A stretch of 44,947 nucleotides of DNA from contig DORE01000161.1 in assembly GCA_003514305.1 (NCBI GenBank), forward strand, positions 7,730 through 52,676, given 5' to 3'. How positions within the stretch are numbered: the stretch's first letter is position 1; each line of letters starts with the position of its first letter. Source of the DNA: Gammaproteobacteria bacterium (lineage in GTDB: Bacteria > Pseudomonadota > Gammaproteobacteria > Pseudomonadales > Pseudohongiellaceae). Positions 32,756 to 41,426 of the stretch are shown here, piece after piece. The notes under the pieces were generated by a model, which searched no databases, was not told the DNA's origin, and saw only the letters and a program-made list of their open reading frames with translations. Position numbers and translations under genes: made by a program.

Positions 32756-34108
32756 TCAGGCACGAATCAGGGCCAATAGCTCATCGGTTTTCAGCTGCAT
32801 GAGCGCCTTGTTTCCTCGCGACTCCACGTTCAACCTGACCAGAGGCTCGGTATTTGACATTCGGATGTTGAAACGCCATTCGGCAAAATCAATCGACAAT
32901 CCATCAGTGTGATCCACTGCGACAGCGCCCGGCGCATAGCGGGCTTCAATCTGTTCCAGCAGCGCCTCGGTATCCTCAACAGTGCTGTTGATTTCTCCGC
33001 TGGCTGGAAAAGCTTCCATGCGTTCATTAACCAGGTGCGATAAGAGTTTGCCCGTAGTCGACATCTGATCAAGAACCAGCAGCCAGGGCACCATCCCGCT
33101 GTCGCAGTAAAAGAAATCGCGGAAGTAGTGGTGAGCACTCATTTCGCCCCCATAGGCGGCATCCTCGCGCCGCATAACCTCCTTGATAAAAGCATGACCG
33201 CATTTGGACAACACTGGCTCTCCGCCCAGGTCCTGCACAGCTTTCAGAGTATTCCAAGTCAGGCGCGGATCATGAACAATTTTCGCATCTGCCTCTCGTT
33301 CCAGAAAGGTCTGAGCCAGCAGACCGACAATATAGTAGCCCTCGATGAACCGGCCATTTTCATCAAAGAAAAAACAGCGATCAAAGTCACCGTCCCAGGC
33401 GATCCCGACGTCTGCCTGATGTTCGGCAATCGCCGCCGCTGTGGAATAGCGGTTTTCCTCAAGCATCGGATTCGGCACGCCATTCGGAAAATGCCCGTCA
33501 GGCTGATGATGCACCTTGATAAGTTCAAACGGCAGATGCGGCTCCAGAAGATCGATAGCGGGCCCGGCGGCGCCATTACCCGCGTTACAGACAATTTTCA
33601 GAGGCTTCAACAGGGTGATATCAACATACGTCAACAAATGCTGAATGTACGCGGATTTGTTATTGATCCTCTCCAGAGCTCCGACCTTTCCAGGCTCGGG
33701 AAATTGGCTTTGTTCTGCGAGCTTTTTGATGTCGAACAGGCCGGTGTCTGCACTAATGGGCCTGCTGTTTTCCCGCACCAGCTTCATGCCATTGTAGTCC
33801 TTGGGGTTGTGGCTGGCCGTTACCACAATCCCGCCATCGGCCTTGAGGTGTGACGTGGCAAAGTAAACTTCTTCAGTGCCACATTGACCGATATTCAGAA
33901 CATCCGTGCCACCGTCCATCAGTCCGCGGCTGACAGCAGTGCCGAGCGCCTCGCTGGTCAGGCGAATGTCGAAGCCGACGACTACCCGTTCGGGTGACAG
34001 AAAGGCAGCAAAAGCCCGGCCAATTCGGTAGGCGATGTCTTCATTCAGCTGATCCGGTACGCGGCCTCGGATATCATACGCTTTGAAACAGGTTAACTCT
34101 GTTGTCAT
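32756..34108 (-). CDS. manB: Phosphomannomutase/phosphoglucomutase
   Basis: Converts mannose 6-phosphate to mannose 1-phosphate, possibly also glucose 6-phosphate to glucose 1-phosphate, for sugar-nucleotide synthesis. The product has 450 residues. S99 in VTASHNP is the phosphorylated serine, DGDFDR is the metal-binding loop, GGEMSAHHYF the sugar-binding loop, and RMSNTEPLVRLNVES the C-terminal phosphate-binding site. KAYDIRGRVPDQ at the start is typical of CpsG/AlgC-like enzymes. It starts at ATG 34108, 19 bases after galU, and is the last gene of the manC-galU-manB set. Confidence 0.94.
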   Translation of the reverse strand: MTTELTCFKAYDIRGRVPDQLNEDIAYRIGRAFAAFLSPERVVVGFDIRLTSEALGTAVSRGLMDGGTDVLNIGQCGTEEVYFATSHLKADGGIVVTASHNPKDYNGMKLVRENSRPISADTGLFDIKKLAEQSQFPEPGKVGALERINNKSAYIQHLLTYVDITLLKPLKIVCNAGNGAAGPAIDLLEPHLPFELIKVHHQPDGHFPNGVPNPMLEENRYSTAAAIAEHQADVGIAWDGDFDRCFFFDENGRFIEGYYIVGLLAQTFLEREADAKIVHDPRLTWNTLKAVQDLGGEPVLSKCGHAFIKEVMRREDAAYGGEMSAHHYFRDFFYCDSGMVPWLLVLDQMSTTGKLLSHLVNERMEAFPASGEINSTVEDTEALLEQIEARYAPGAVAVDHTDGLSIDFAEWRFNIRMSNTEPLVRLNVESRGNKALMQLKTDELLALIRA

Positions 34109-34127
34109 AGTGCCGCTCGCATTGCTG

Positions 34128-34958
34128 CTACACACCCTGCATTTTGTCAAAAGTGTAATTCGTCGCGTCGATAAACCCGCCAACGCTGCCACAATCAAAG
34201 CGCGTGCCCTGAAATTTATAGCCAATCACGTTACCCAGACGGGCTTGTGTCAGCAAAGCATCCGTAATCTGAATCTCTCCGTTCTTGCCGGGTGGTGTGT
34301 CGTTGAGAATGCCAAAAATCTCCGGAGTCAGCACGTAACGACCGATAATGGCCAGATTACTGGGGGCGTCTTCCGGCGCGGGTTTCTCAACCATGTCGCT
34401 GATGCGAATAATGCCGGGCTCTTCTTCCTCTCCGGCAATCACGCCATATCGGTAGGTCTCTTCCCGAGGTACTTCCTCGATTGCGACAATGCTGCAATCG
34501 AATCGCTGATAGAGCGCAACCATCTGCGACAGCACTCCGGGCCCCTCAGTCACACAATAGTCATCCGCGAGTATGACGGCAAAGGGCTCGTTGCCAATCA
34601 GTCTTCCACCGACTGAAATTGCATGACCGAGCCCCTTCATCTCCACCTGACGCGTGTAGGAGAACGAGCATTGCTTCATCACTGCCCTAGTTTCTTCCAG
34701 CATTGATTCCTTGTCAGAGCCAGCGATCTGATGCTCCAGTTCATAGGAAATATCAAAGTGGTCTTCCAGCGCACGTTTACCGCGGCCTGTAACGATCGCC
34801 ATATCAACGATTCCAGCTTCCATAGCCTCCTCCACCCCGTATTGAATCAGAGGCTTGGTGACAATAGGCAACATTTCCTTCGGCATAGACTTTGTAGCCG
34901 GTAGAAAGCGAGTGCCATAGCCGGCAGCAGGAAACAAACATTTTTTTACAGTTGCCAT
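34128..34958 (-). CDS. galU: UTP-glucose-1-phosphate uridylyltransferase
   Basis: Makes UDP-glucose from UTP and glucose 1-phosphate. The product has 276 residues. The nucleotide-binding motif FPAAGYGTRFLPATKSMPKEMLP is at residues 9-31 (in two conserved halves), GVEEAMEAGI and VTGRGKRALEDHFD follow, and the substrate region FAVILADDY and PGKNGEIQITDAL match the GalU family. It starts with ATG at 34958 and is followed by manB after 19 bases; manC lies 71 bases upstream. The three genes supply GDP-mannose and UDP-glucose for surface polysaccharide. Confidence 0.96.
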   Translation of the reverse strand: MATVKKCLFPAAGYGTRFLPATKSMPKEMLPIVTKPLIQYGVEEAMEAGIVDMAIVTGRGKRALEDHFDISYELEHQIAGSDKESMLEETRAVMKQCSFSYTRQVEMKGLGHAISVGGRLIGNEPFAVILADDYCVTEGPGVLSQMVALYQRFDCSIVAIEEVPREETYRYGVIAGEEEEPGIIRISDMVEKPAPEDAPSNLAIIGRYVLTPEIFGILNDTPPGKNGEIQITDALLTQARLGNVIGYKFQGTRFDCGSVGGFIDATNYTFDKMQGV

Positions 34959-35029
34959 AGCAAAATTTTAGCTCTGGTTGGAAGTAGTTAGATCAAGAAA
35001 AAATAGCCTTCAGATTCATAATGATGGCC

Positions 35030-36436
35030 TTAGCGACCATAAACGTCATCAAACCGCTCGATATCATCTTCACCCAGGTAATCACCTAGCTGCACTTCGA
35101 TAAGCTCAACCGTCTCTGACCCAGGATTACGCAAGCGGTGCACGGCGCCTTTGGGTATATAAGTCGACTGATTGGCATGAAGCACAAAGTCTTTACCCGC
35201 ACAGTGGATCTCACCTGCGCCCTTGATAACAGTCCAGTGCTCGCTGCGGTGCACATGCCGCTGAAGGGACAGTGCACCAGTTGGAAGCACTGTAATGTGT
35301 TTAACTTGAAACCCATGGTCGCTAGCCAGAGTCCGGTAACTGCCCCAAGGGCGATGCACCAGAGAAGCTGTTTCGGTAAGCTGGGGAGTTCGTTCTTGTA
35401 ATCGCTCAAAAAGCTGCTTGACCCGCTGCAGCTCATCGCTGCTCGCGACTAAAACTGCATCATCGGTCTCGACTATGGTCACGTTCTCAAGCCCAATCGC
35501 CGCGACCGTGCGCGACGCAGCATGTATATAGCTCTGCCTCGTATCGATCATCTCAACCTGACCCGCAACCACGTTTCCAAAATCATCCTTTTGACTAATA
35601 TCCCACAGAGATTGCCACGAGCCTAGATCGTTCCAACCAGCATCCAGTGGCACCATCGCGGCCCGACTAGTTTTTTCCATTAGGGCGTAATCGATAGATT
35701 CCGAACGACAGGCAGCGAACTCAGTGTCCGGAATTCGCAGAAAATCCAGATCAGGCGCAATTCTGTCAAATGCCAGACGACACTGATGCAGTAAGTCAGG
35801 CGCATAGATCTCCATTTCTTGAAGTAACTCGACCGCTGGAAACAGAAACATCCCACTGTTCCAGTAATACTGGCCACTATTGATATAGGCAGAGGCCGTA
35901 TCGACGTCGGGCTTCTCAACGAACTTTTCAACCCGAAACCCTTTCGCTGAAAGCGGCGACCCCTTTTTAAGGTAACCATAGCCAGTTTCTGGTCGACCTG
36001 GCACTATGCCAAACATCACCATAAACTTTTCAGAGGACAATTCAATCGCAGCGGCAACGGCTTGCTCAAAGGCGGGCACGTTTGTGATCTTATGGTCTGC
36101 AGCGAGGACCAGTATTTGTGCATCTTTATCCTCAGCTACAGCGGCAAGGGCAGCCATGGTTACAGCTGGCGCCGTATTTCGGCCAACAGGCTCGAGCAGA
36201 ATCTCACTACACTCGACTTCCTGCTGACGTAACTGCTCAGCGATCAGAAAACGATGCTCGCTGTTGCCCATCACGCGGATTGTCCCAAGCCCGGGCAGGC
36301 AGCCCAATCGCAAAAGAGTCTCTTGAAAAGGCGATTTTGAGCCATCCAATTCAATAAACTGCTTGGGCATGGCGGCACGGCTAAGTGGCCACAAGCGCGC
36401 ACCGACGCCTCCAGCAAGAATAACGGGATGCAACAT
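35030..36436 (-). CDS. manC: Mannose-1-phosphate guanylyltransferase / mannose-6-phosphate isomerase
   Basis: Bifunctional AlgA/ManC-type enzyme of 468 residues that makes GDP-mannose and, with its C-terminal domain, interconverts fructose and mannose 6-phosphates. The N-terminal nucleotidyltransferase has LAGGVGARLWPLSR at 7-20 and PKQF. FVEKPD (the guanylyltransferase signature) lies near 170. The C-terminal type II isomerase cupin begins near 345: VHRPWGSYRTL, HVHRSEHWTVIKGAGEI and YIPKGAVHRLRNPG. Start: ATG at 36436. It heads the manC-galU-manB set and is divergent from fabA, with about 175 bases between. Confidence 0.95.
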   Translation of the reverse strand: MLHPVILAGGVGARLWPLSRAAMPKQFIELDGSKSPFQETLLRLGCLPGLGTIRVMGNSEHRFLIAEQLRQQEVECSEILLEPVGRNTAPAVTMAALAAVAEDKDAQILVLAADHKITNVPAFEQAVAAAIELSSEKFMVMFGIVPGRPETGYGYLKKGSPLSAKGFRVEKFVEKPDVDTASAYINSGQYYWNSGMFLFPAVELLQEMEIYAPDLLHQCRLAFDRIAPDLDFLRIPDTEFAACRSESIDYALMEKTSRAAMVPLDAGWNDLGSWQSLWDISQKDDFGNVVAGQVEMIDTRQSYIHAASRTVAAIGLENVTIVETDDAVLVASSDELQRVKQLFERLQERTPQLTETASLVHRPWGSYRTLASDHGFQVKHITVLPTGALSLQRHVHRSEHWTVIKGAGEIHCAGKDFVLHANQSTYIPKGAVHRLRNPGSETVELIEVQLGDYLGEDDIERFDDVYGR

Positions 36437-36610
36437 ACAAACAACCTTAGTTATATAGCCTTCAGTGTATCAAATTATTACGGACAGTACCGAGGCAGCG
36501 AGATCAACAGACATAAAGGGTCAACACCGATGAATTTGGTGTCGATTATTTTATGGTGGCGTTATAACATATTTTGTGTGACTCGCGTCGTATTAACGTC
36601 AGGTTCAGCC

Positions 36611-37147
36611 ATGCCCGCCAGCAACGAGTTCTTCAGACCAAAAAACAGCTACAATCTTGATGAGCTTGTCGATTGTGGCTACGGGAAACTATTTGGTCCA
36701 GGCAACGCCAAGCTGCCGATCGACAACATGTTGATGTTGGACCGCATTACCGAGATTTCCGCCGACGGTGGCGAATATGGCCGCGGCAAGCTTGTTGCGG
36801 AGTTAGATATCCACCCTGACCTCTGGTTTTTTTCTTGCCACTTTCCCGGCGATCCGGTTATGCCTGGATGCCTCGGTCTGGACGCCCTTTGGCAGCTGGT
36901 TGGGTTCTTTCTCGGCTGGAGCGGATTCCCCGGCAAGGGCCGCGCGTTGGGTTCAGGAGAAGTGAAATTCATCGGAGAAGTTCTACCAAACGCTCAGAGA
37001 GTGGTCTACGAGCTGGATATCAGCCGTGTCATCGACCGGAAGCTGGTAATGGGTATAGCTGATGGGACGGTGGCGGTTGACGGCAAAGTCATTTACACCA
37101 CCAAATCACTAAAAGTCGGCCTGTTCACTCCAGGAAATAAATTCTAG
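36611..37147 (+). CDS. fabA: 3-hydroxydecanoyl-ACP dehydratase/isomerase
   Basis: Dehydrates 3-hydroxydecanoyl-ACP and isomerises the product to cis-3-decenoyl-ACP, the branch point for unsaturated fatty acids. The product has 178 residues (E. coli 172). The active-site residues are H77 (CHFPGDPVMPGCLGL) and D91 (GLDALWQLVGFFLGW). GSGEVKFIGEVLP is also conserved. I placed the start at ATG 36611 where family similarity begins; a longer frame open from 36428 is unrelated upstream. fabB follows after 21 bases, the usual fabAB operon of proteobacteria with anaerobic-type unsaturated fatty-acid synthesis. Confidence 0.97.
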   Translation: MPASNEFFRPKNSYNLDELVDCGYGKLFGPGNAKLPIDNMLMLDRITEISADGGEYGRGKLVAELDIHPDLWFFSCHFPGDPVMPGCLGLDALWQLVGFFLGWSGFPGKGRALGSGEVKFIGEVLPNAQRVVYELDISRVIDRKLVMGIADGTVAVDGKVIYTTKSLKVGLFTPGNKF

Positions 37148-37168
37148 TTAAGCACATCGGACTCTAAT

Positions 37169-38386
37169 ATGAGGCGCGCAGTCATTACCGGAGCAGGAAT
37201 CGTCTCCTGCCTCGGAAACAACATTGAAGAAGTACGCAGCGCTCTCAAAGAAGGGTGCAGCGGCATCCGTTTTAACCAGTCCTACGCCGACATTGGAATG
37301 CGTAGCCGGATCAGCGGCACCGTACAACTGAACACAGAAGAGCTGATCGATCGTAAACTATATCGGTTTATGGGGGAGGCCTCTGCCTACGCCTATCTGT
37401 CGATGGATGAAGCCATCAGAGACGCCGGGCTTGAACTAAACGAAATTTCCAACGAAAAAATTGGTCTGGTTGTCGGCTCCGGCGGCGGCTCTCCCGAAGA
37501 TCAGCTTGAATCAACAGATATTCTCAGAGAGAAGGGCCTCAGGCGTGTTGGCCCCTACCGCATACCGCGGACCATGAGCAGCTCAGTTTCTGCATGTCTT
37601 GCAACACCTTTCAAAATTAAGGGGGTTAACTACTCAATTTCATCTGCGTGCGCGACCAGTGCCCACTGCATTGGACATGCCGCCGAACTCATTCAACTGG
37701 GTAAACAAGACATGGTATTTGCCGGCGGTGGTGAGTCGGAGCACTGGACAATGTCTCATATGTTTGATGCGATGGGGGCATTGTCGAGCAAATATAACGA
37801 GACGCCACAGGAGGCTTCTCGCGCCTTTGATGCCGACCGCGACGGCTTCGTTATTGCCGGTGGAGGGGGTATTGTTGTCGTTGAGGAACTCGAGCACGCT
37901 CTGGCAAGAGGTGCGAAAATTTACGCTGAAATCAGCGGATACGCTGCTACATCAGACGGGTACGATATGGTTGCGCCATCTGGAGAAGGAGGCGCTCGCG
38001 CGATGCGTATGGCCATAAACGGATTGGCCGGAAAGGTGGATTACCTCAACGCGCACGGGACAAGCACCCCGGCCGGTGACATATCGGAGCTCAATGCCAT
38101 CAGGGAAGTATTTGGTGATCAGGCTCCTGTCATCAATTCAACCAAATCGTTGACCGGTCACTCCCTCGGTGCAGCAGGATCCCAGGAGGCCATTTATTCC
38201 CTAATCATGATGCAGGACAATTTCATCGCGGCCTCGGCAAACATCGAAAACCTCGAAGAGGCGGCTTCAGGCCTACCGATCGCGGTTGAGAAGCAGGAGA
38301 ACGTCAAGCTTAACCGGGTCATGTCGAACAGCTTTGGCTTTGGCGGCACAAATGCGTGCCTCGTTTTCGACCGCTATCAGGCTTGA
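37169..38386 (+). CDS. fabB: 3-oxoacyl-ACP synthase I
   Basis: Condenses acyl-ACP with malonyl-ACP and is needed to elongate cis-3-decenoyl-ACP. The product has 405 residues. The catalytic triad is C161 (SSACATSAH), H296 (LNAHGTSTPAGD) and H331 (LTGHSLGAAG), and NSFGFGGTNA lies near the C-terminus. SPEDQLEST and EHWTMSHMFDAMGALS are FabB-type rather than FabF-type. It forms an operon with fabA. The next gene on the strand, the DsbD-domain protein, begins 40 bases later and may be read through. Confidence 0.97.
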   Translation: MRRAVITGAGIVSCLGNNIEEVRSALKEGCSGIRFNQSYADIGMRSRISGTVQLNTEELIDRKLYRFMGEASAYAYLSMDEAIRDAGLELNEISNEKIGLVVGSGGGSPEDQLESTDILREKGLRRVGPYRIPRTMSSSVSACLATPFKIKGVNYSISSACATSAHCIGHAAELIQLGKQDMVFAGGGESEHWTMSHMFDAMGALSSKYNETPQEASRAFDADRDGFVIAGGGGIVVVEELEHALARGAKIYAEISGYAATSDGYDMVAPSGEGGARAMRMAINGLAGKVDYLNAHGTSTPAGDISELNAIREVFGDQAPVINSTKSLTGHSLGAAGSQEAIYSLIMMQDNFIAASANIENLEEAASGLPIAVEKQENVKLNRVMSNSFGFGGTNACLVFDRYQA

Positions 38387-38425
38387 GCCAAACCTTGATC
38401 TGAACCTTTGGCAGGTAAATAACGC

Positions 38426-38917
38426 GTGAAAAATTCCAGCAACCCTGTAATAACCGCCTTTGTCTGTCTAGCGGTTCTTTTGAGCTCCACGCCGTCGAAA
38501 GCGCAACTCGAACTGCGCAGTAATCGATCTTTATCCGAGGCGCTCTCGCAGCAGCCAGAACCGCTACCCGTGGAGCAGGCCTTTCCGTTTTTTGTCAGCA
38601 CAATCAGTCCCGGCAAATACCGCCTCACCTGGGAGCCAGCGTCCGGACACTATCTCTATCAACACGCTTTTTCCTTCGCGCATATCGAAGCAAACGCCGT
38701 CGATGAAATTGAGGTCGCGTACTTTTTGCCTGCCGGCCTCAACAAGACTGACAAATTCTTTGGGGAAATTGTCGCTCACTACGAGCTAGTCTCAGTAGAC
38801 CTTCAGCTCACCACTGTGCCGGGTCCCGACGCCACACTGTTGATAGAATATCAAGGCTGTGCGGACTGGGGCTTCTGCTATCCTCCGCAAGAAAAAAGCT
38901 TCCCGCTGACACCCTGA
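38426..38917 (+). CDS. dsbD: Secreted stand-alone DsbD N-terminal (alpha) domain; rest of DsbD missing
   Basis: Predicted periplasmic protein of 163 residues. A signal peptide (ITAFVCLAVLLSSTPSKA, cut after residue 26) precedes a domain matching DsbD-alpha: VEQAFPFFVS, YRLTWEPASGHYLYQHAFSF, FFGEIVAHYE and YQGCADWGFCYPPQ. C145 and C151 have the exact C-x5-C spacing of the redox pair that in full DsbD passes electrons to DsbC, DsbG and CcmG. Full DsbD is about 570-600 residues; here a TGA follows the alpha domain and only 145 bases remain before aroQ, so the membrane domain and the C-terminal thioredoxin domain are absent. In Pseudomonas full dsbD occupies this place. Start is GTG at 38426 with a weak site. 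Its reductant is unknown. Confidence 0.88.
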   Translation: MKNSSNPVITAFVCLAVLLSSTPSKAQLELRSNRSLSEALSQQPEPLPVEQAFPFFVSTISPGKYRLTWEPASGHYLYQHAFSFAHIEANAVDEIEVAYFLPAGLNKTDKFFGEIVAHYELVSVDLQLTTVPGPDATLLIEYQGCADWGFCYPPQEKSFPLTP

Positions 38918-39062
38918 CCCAGGGAAGGAAAACAGCTTGAATGTAGCTAGATATGCGCGAAAACCCGTGAAAAGCTGCCCAATTTCTGCCAAAATACGCT
39001 AAATATTGATTGCGTGAATGGACTTCCCCGCCTCGAACACACATCGAATTGAGCACACTGAG

Positions 39063-39503
39063 ATGGCAAAAATCCTGGTTTTACATGGACCCAACCTAAA
39101 TCTCCTTGGACAGCGTGAGCCTCAGATTTACGGATCTGATTCTCTGCCGGACATCAACGACCGACTGCAGCAGCAATGTGCCGCAGCAGGCCACGAACTC
39201 GACGCTCTGCAAAGTAACTCAGAGGGAACACTCATCGATCGCGTGCAACAGGCCAGAACCGATGGGACCGCTTTTATGGTGGTGAACTTTGGCGGCTTTA
39301 CCCACACCAGCATCGCCCTCAGAGACGCCATGCTGGCGGCGGATATTCCCTGTATCGAGGTGCATCTCTCCAACCTGCAGAAGCGAGAGGCATTTCGTCA
39401 TCAGTCTTACTTTGCTGATATCGCAATCGGCAGCATTGTAGGACTGGGGGCACAGGGTTACGAGCTCGCACTTAAGGCAGCGTTTAAAAGACTACCGGGC
39501 TAG
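39063..39503 (+). CDS. aroQ: 3-dehydroquinate dehydratase, type II
   Basis: Dehydrates 3-dehydroquinate to 3-dehydroshikimate in aromatic amino-acid synthesis; forms a dodecamer. The product has 146 residues. HGPNLNLLGQREP at 8-20 and the catalytic Y23, then QSNSEGTLID, N75, H81 (THTS), E99/H101 (EVHLSN) and R108 are all present. The usual NPGA segment reads NFGG here, with proline and alanine replaced, next to the substrate pocket. ATG at 39063 gives the standard N-terminus; an in-frame ATG at 39018 adds 15 unrelated residues. It leads the aroQ-accB-accC-prmA order typical of gammaproteobacteria. Confidence 0.96.
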   Translation: MAKILVLHGPNLNLLGQREPQIYGSDSLPDINDRLQQQCAAAGHELDALQSNSEGTLIDRVQQARTDGTAFMVVNFGGFTHTSIALRDAMLAADIPCIEVHLSNLQKREAFRHQSYFADIAIGSIVGLGAQGYELALKAAFKRLPG

Positions 39504-39527
39504 CAATTTTCTCGAGCATTACTTCAG

Positions 39528-39533
39528 TATAAT
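39528..39533 (+). promoter_or_regulatory. Consensus -10 box before accB
   Basis: TATAAT lies 15 bases before the accB start codon, in the short aroQ-accB gap. No good -35 element is seen at the normal distance. It could give accBC its own promoter, but the leader would be only about 8 bases and would leave little room for the AGGA site at 39538. Confidence 0.25.
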
Positions 39534-39548
39534 CCCCAGGACTTATTC

Positions 39549-40001
39549 ATGGACATTCGGAAGGTAAAAAAACTCATCGAGCTGTTGGAAACCTCTGACA
39601 TCGCGGAAATCGAGATTAAGGAGGGAGAAGAAGCTGTTCGCATCAGCCGTAACTCCAGTGTCGCGACTGCTGCTGTAACACCAGCTGCAGCTCAGGTAGC
39701 GGCAACAGCACCGATCCCAGTCATGCCTGCACCTGCTGAAGCAAAGTCTCCTTCTAAGGCCACGTCAGGCCATGTCGTGAGTTCTCCGATGGTAGGAACC
39801 TTCTTCCGTTCACCCTCCCCTTCTTCGCCCCCGTTCGTAGAAGTGGGAACACATGTCAAGGCCGGCGATGTCGTTTGTATCGTCGAGGCAATGAAGATGA
39901 TGAATCAGATTGAGGCAGAAAAAGCGGGCATAATTGAGGCGATCCTGGTGAAAGATGGCGATCCGGTAGAGTTCGATCAACCACTGGTGACTATCGTGTA
40001 A
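39549..40001 (+). CDS. accB: Biotin carboxyl carrier protein of acetyl-CoA carboxylase
   Basis: Carries the biotin of acetyl-CoA carboxylase between AccC and AccAD. The product has 150 residues. The N-terminal MDIRKVKKLIELLE is standard, a proline/alanine-rich linker spans about 40-70, and the biotinyl domain follows with VSSPMVGTFFRSPSP and EAMKMMNQ, which places the biotinylated lysine at K116. AGGA precedes the ATG by eight bases. accC follows after 59 bases. Confidence 0.97.
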   Translation: MDIRKVKKLIELLETSDIAEIEIKEGEEAVRISRNSSVATAAVTPAAAQVAATAPIPVMPAPAEAKSPSKATSGHVVSSPMVGTFFRSPSPSSPPFVEVGTHVKAGDVVCIVEAMKMMNQIEAEKAGIIEAILVKDGDPVEFDQPLVTIV

Positions 40002-40060
40002 GACGGGGCGATATAAAGCCTTATTTGTTTCCGAAAAATCAAAAATTAGAGCGAAAGCGA

Positions 40061-41401
40061 ATGCTGGATAAAGTACTCATAGCGAATCGCGGAGAAATCG
40101 CGCTGCGCGTGTTACGCGCCTGCAAAGAAATGGGCATACGGACAGTTGCGATACACTCAACTGCCGACCGCGATCTCATGCATGTGCGGTTATCTGATGA
40201 ATCTGTCTGTATCGGACCACCGAGTGCCTCGGAAAGCTACCTCAACGTGCCGGCAATAATCGCGGCGATGGAGTTGACCGACGCGAATGGCGTGCATCCG
40301 GGCTATGGATTTCTTTCTGAAAACGCAGACTTCGCCGAGCAGGTTGAAAACAGCGGGTTCACCTTCATCGGGCCCACCGCAGAAACTATCAGAATGATGG
40401 GGGATAAAGTGTCTGCGATCGAAGTGATGCGTGACGCAGGAGTTCCCACGGTGCCCGGCTCCAATGGACCGCTAGACGGAAACCGCGATCGCACTTTTGC
40501 ACTAGCCAAGGAAATCGGCTATCCGGTAATTGTAAAAGCAGCGGCTGGCGGCGGCGGTCGTGGCATGCGTGTCGTACACAACGAGGCCGCCTTGCTCAAA
40601 GCCATTCATGTCACTCAAACCGAAGCCAAATCTTTTTTTGGTGATGGCACAGTGTATCTTGAGAAGTTTTTAGAGAATCCACGCCACGTTGAGATTCAGG
40701 TCATTGGCGACGGCAAGGGCGAGGCCATCTGTCTCGGGGACAGAGACTGCTCACTCCAGCGCCGACATCAGAAAGTGATTGAGGAAGCGCCCGCTCCTGG
40801 GATTCCGGACGAAGTCCGCTCGTTAATTACAAAAACCTGCATAAAGGCCTGCAAAAACATGCGCTACCGTGGCGCCGGCACTTTGGAATTTCTCTATGAA
40901 GATGAGCTCTTTTATTTCATCGAGATGAACACCCGGGTGCAGGTCGAGCATCCGGTGACCGAGATGGTGACCGGTATCGACATTGTGAAAGAGCAGCTGC
41001 GAGTAGCCGGTGGACTGCCATTGAGCGTCAAGCAGGAAGACATAAACATCAAAGGCCATTCTTTCGAATGTCGAATTAATGCAGAAGATCCGACAAGCTT
41101 TCTGCCAAGCCCGGGTAAGGTGAAACTGTTTCATGCTCCGGGCGGCCCCGGCGTGAGAGTAGATTCACACCTATACTCAGGTTACTCAGTACCACCCTTT
41201 TATGACTCACTGGTTGCAAAACTGATTTCTTATGCCGACTCGCGAGATCAAGCCCTAGTCCGAATGCAAATCGCGCTCGATGAACTGTTAATTGATGGCA
41301 TTCGCAGTAATACGCCACTGCACCGTGATCTTGTCAGAGACAGCGAATTTCAGAAGGGCGGGGTAAACATCCATTATCTGGAACAGAAACTTGAGTCCTG
41401 A
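40061..41401 (+). CDS. accC: Biotin carboxylase subunit of acetyl-CoA carboxylase
   Basis: ATP-dependent carboxylation of the biotin on AccB, first half-reaction of malonyl-CoA synthesis. The product has 446 residues (E. coli 449). IANRGEIALRVLRACKE, HPGYGFLSENADFA, the glycine-rich ATP loop KAAAGGGGRGM, RDCSLQRRHQKVIEEAP and FIEMNTRVQVEHPVTE are all present. I chose the ATG at 40061, which matches the family N-terminus, over an in-frame TTG at 40025. The stop codon lies 25 bases before prmA. Confidence 0.97.
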   Translation: MLDKVLIANRGEIALRVLRACKEMGIRTVAIHSTADRDLMHVRLSDESVCIGPPSASESYLNVPAIIAAMELTDANGVHPGYGFLSENADFAEQVENSGFTFIGPTAETIRMMGDKVSAIEVMRDAGVPTVPGSNGPLDGNRDRTFALAKEIGYPVIVKAAAGGGGRGMRVVHNEAALLKAIHVTQTEAKSFFGDGTVYLEKFLENPRHVEIQVIGDGKGEAICLGDRDCSLQRRHQKVIEEAPAPGIPDEVRSLITKTCIKACKNMRYRGAGTLEFLYEDELFYFIEMNTRVQVEHPVTEMVTGIDIVKEQLRVAGGLPLSVKQEDINIKGHSFECRINAEDPTSFLPSPGKVKLFHAPGGPGVRVDSHLYSGYSVPPFYDSLVAKLISYADSRDQALVRMQIALDELLIDGIRSNTPLHRDLVRDSEFQKGGVNIHYLEQKLES

Positions 41402-41426
41402 AACGCAGAGCGCCTGCATCAACCGA

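Noticed and set aside
32349..32912. 187-codon plus-strand open frame opposite csaA, the pseudogene and the end of manB
   Set aside because: It is antisense to recognisable coding sequence on the minus strand and has no family motif.
36536..36568. Promoter upstream of fabA (TTGGTG and TATAAC)
   Set aside because: The spacing is 21 bases, too long for a sigma-70 promoter, and no FadR or FabR-type site could be matched.
36428..36610. 61-residue N-terminal extension of fabA
   Set aside because: Similarity to FabA starts at the ATG at 36611, and the extension would overlap the divergent manC start.
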